Shown here piece after piece: positions 4,943 to 5,011 of a stretch of 5,011 nt of DNA (its first letter is position 1; each line of letters begins with the position of its first letter). Origin of the DNA: Alphaproteobacteria bacterium. GTDB taxonomy: Bacteria > Pseudomonadota > Alphaproteobacteria > Kiloniellales > J153. Position numbers and translations under genes: made by a program. Under the pieces are notes generated by a model. It did no database searches, was not told the origin of the DNA, and saw only the letters and a list, made by a program, of their open reading frames with translations. The stretch lies in NCBI GenBank assembly GCA_003693905.1, contig RFLL01000314.1, positions 1-5,011 on the forward strand, given 5' to 3'.

Positions 4943-5011
4943 TGGTCGGAGCGGCCGGATTCGAACCGGCGACCCCTTGGCCCCCAGCCAAGTGCGCTAC
5001 CAGCCTGCGCC
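4943..5011 (-). tRNA. tRNA-Pro (anticodon GGG), missing the first eight bases
   Basis: Read on the minus strand from the right edge, the sequence gives a D arm (GCGC, loop AGGCTGGTA, GCGC), an anticodon arm (CTTGG, loop CTGGGGG, CCAAG) and a variable loop GGGTC. A T arm (GCCGG, TTCGAAT, CCGGC), the acceptor 3' strand CGCTCCG, discriminator A and an encoded CCA at 4945-4943 complete it. The anticodon GGG is at 4985-4983 and reads CCC/CCU proline codons. Base 5011 corresponds to tRNA position 9, so positions 1-8 lie outside the window; the expected 5' acceptor strand would be CGGAGCG. Confidence 0.96.

Noticed and set aside
4764..4991. A 75-codon minus-strand frame reading GVAGSNPAAPTIFS
   Set aside because: This peptide is the well-known false translation of a tRNA 3' half; it overlaps the tRNA-Pro.
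4943..5011. The tRNA 3' end as an integration site for a mobile element
   Set aside because: No integrase gene and no second copy of the tRNA 3' end are visible in the window.

Overview
The window is GC-rich (by eye, well over 60%) and its gene content points to a proteobacterium. An alphaproteobacterium of the Rhodospirillales kind is most likely. The evidence is a FixN/CcoN-type cbb3 oxidase subunit with an N-terminal extension typical of alphaproteobacteria, under an FNR/FixK-type anaerobox, plus an ECF sigma/anti-sigma pair and a cytochrome P460. The species cannot be named from the sequence alone.

Layout, left to right. At 1-409 (minus) is the 5' end of ccoN, the catalytic subunit of a high-affinity cbb3 terminal oxidase, which runs off the left edge. 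Its upstream region (about 484-560) carries an anaerobox and three further perfect palindromes. From 561 to 960 I see no supportable gene. At 961-2187 (plus) is a 408-residue MFS permease. It converges, with a 37-bp gap, on a cytochrome P460-family c-type haem protein at 2225-2737 (minus). Upstream of that gene lie a leader with a 16-bp tandem duplication, an ECF-type promoter, a short GGAAAC-repeat tract and the terminator of the next operon. That operon occupies 3019-4631 (minus), in transcription order: a small secreted His/Cys protein, an ECF sigma factor and a single-pass membrane anti-sigma factor. Its promoter is at about 4708-4735. At the right edge is a tRNA-Pro(GGG) (minus) lacking only its first eight bases.

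The main observation is a shared promoter. The motif GGGGAATAA, 14 bases, TGTCT occurs with identical spacing at two places in the window, both on the minus strand. One copy precedes the small-protein/sigma/anti-sigma operon and the other precedes the P460 gene. The operon ends at a clear intrinsic terminator (stem, GAAC loop on the plus strand, six-T tract) before the P460 promoter. The simplest reading is a small regulon: the ECF sigma factor activates its own operon and, separately, a periplasmic P460 haem protein that may process hydroxylamine or nitric oxide. The membrane anti-sigma factor would hold it in check, with a small secreted His/Cys-containing, TPR-like protein of unknown function produced alongside. 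The promoter match and gene order are read directly from the sequence. The regulatory wiring and the inducing signal are inference.
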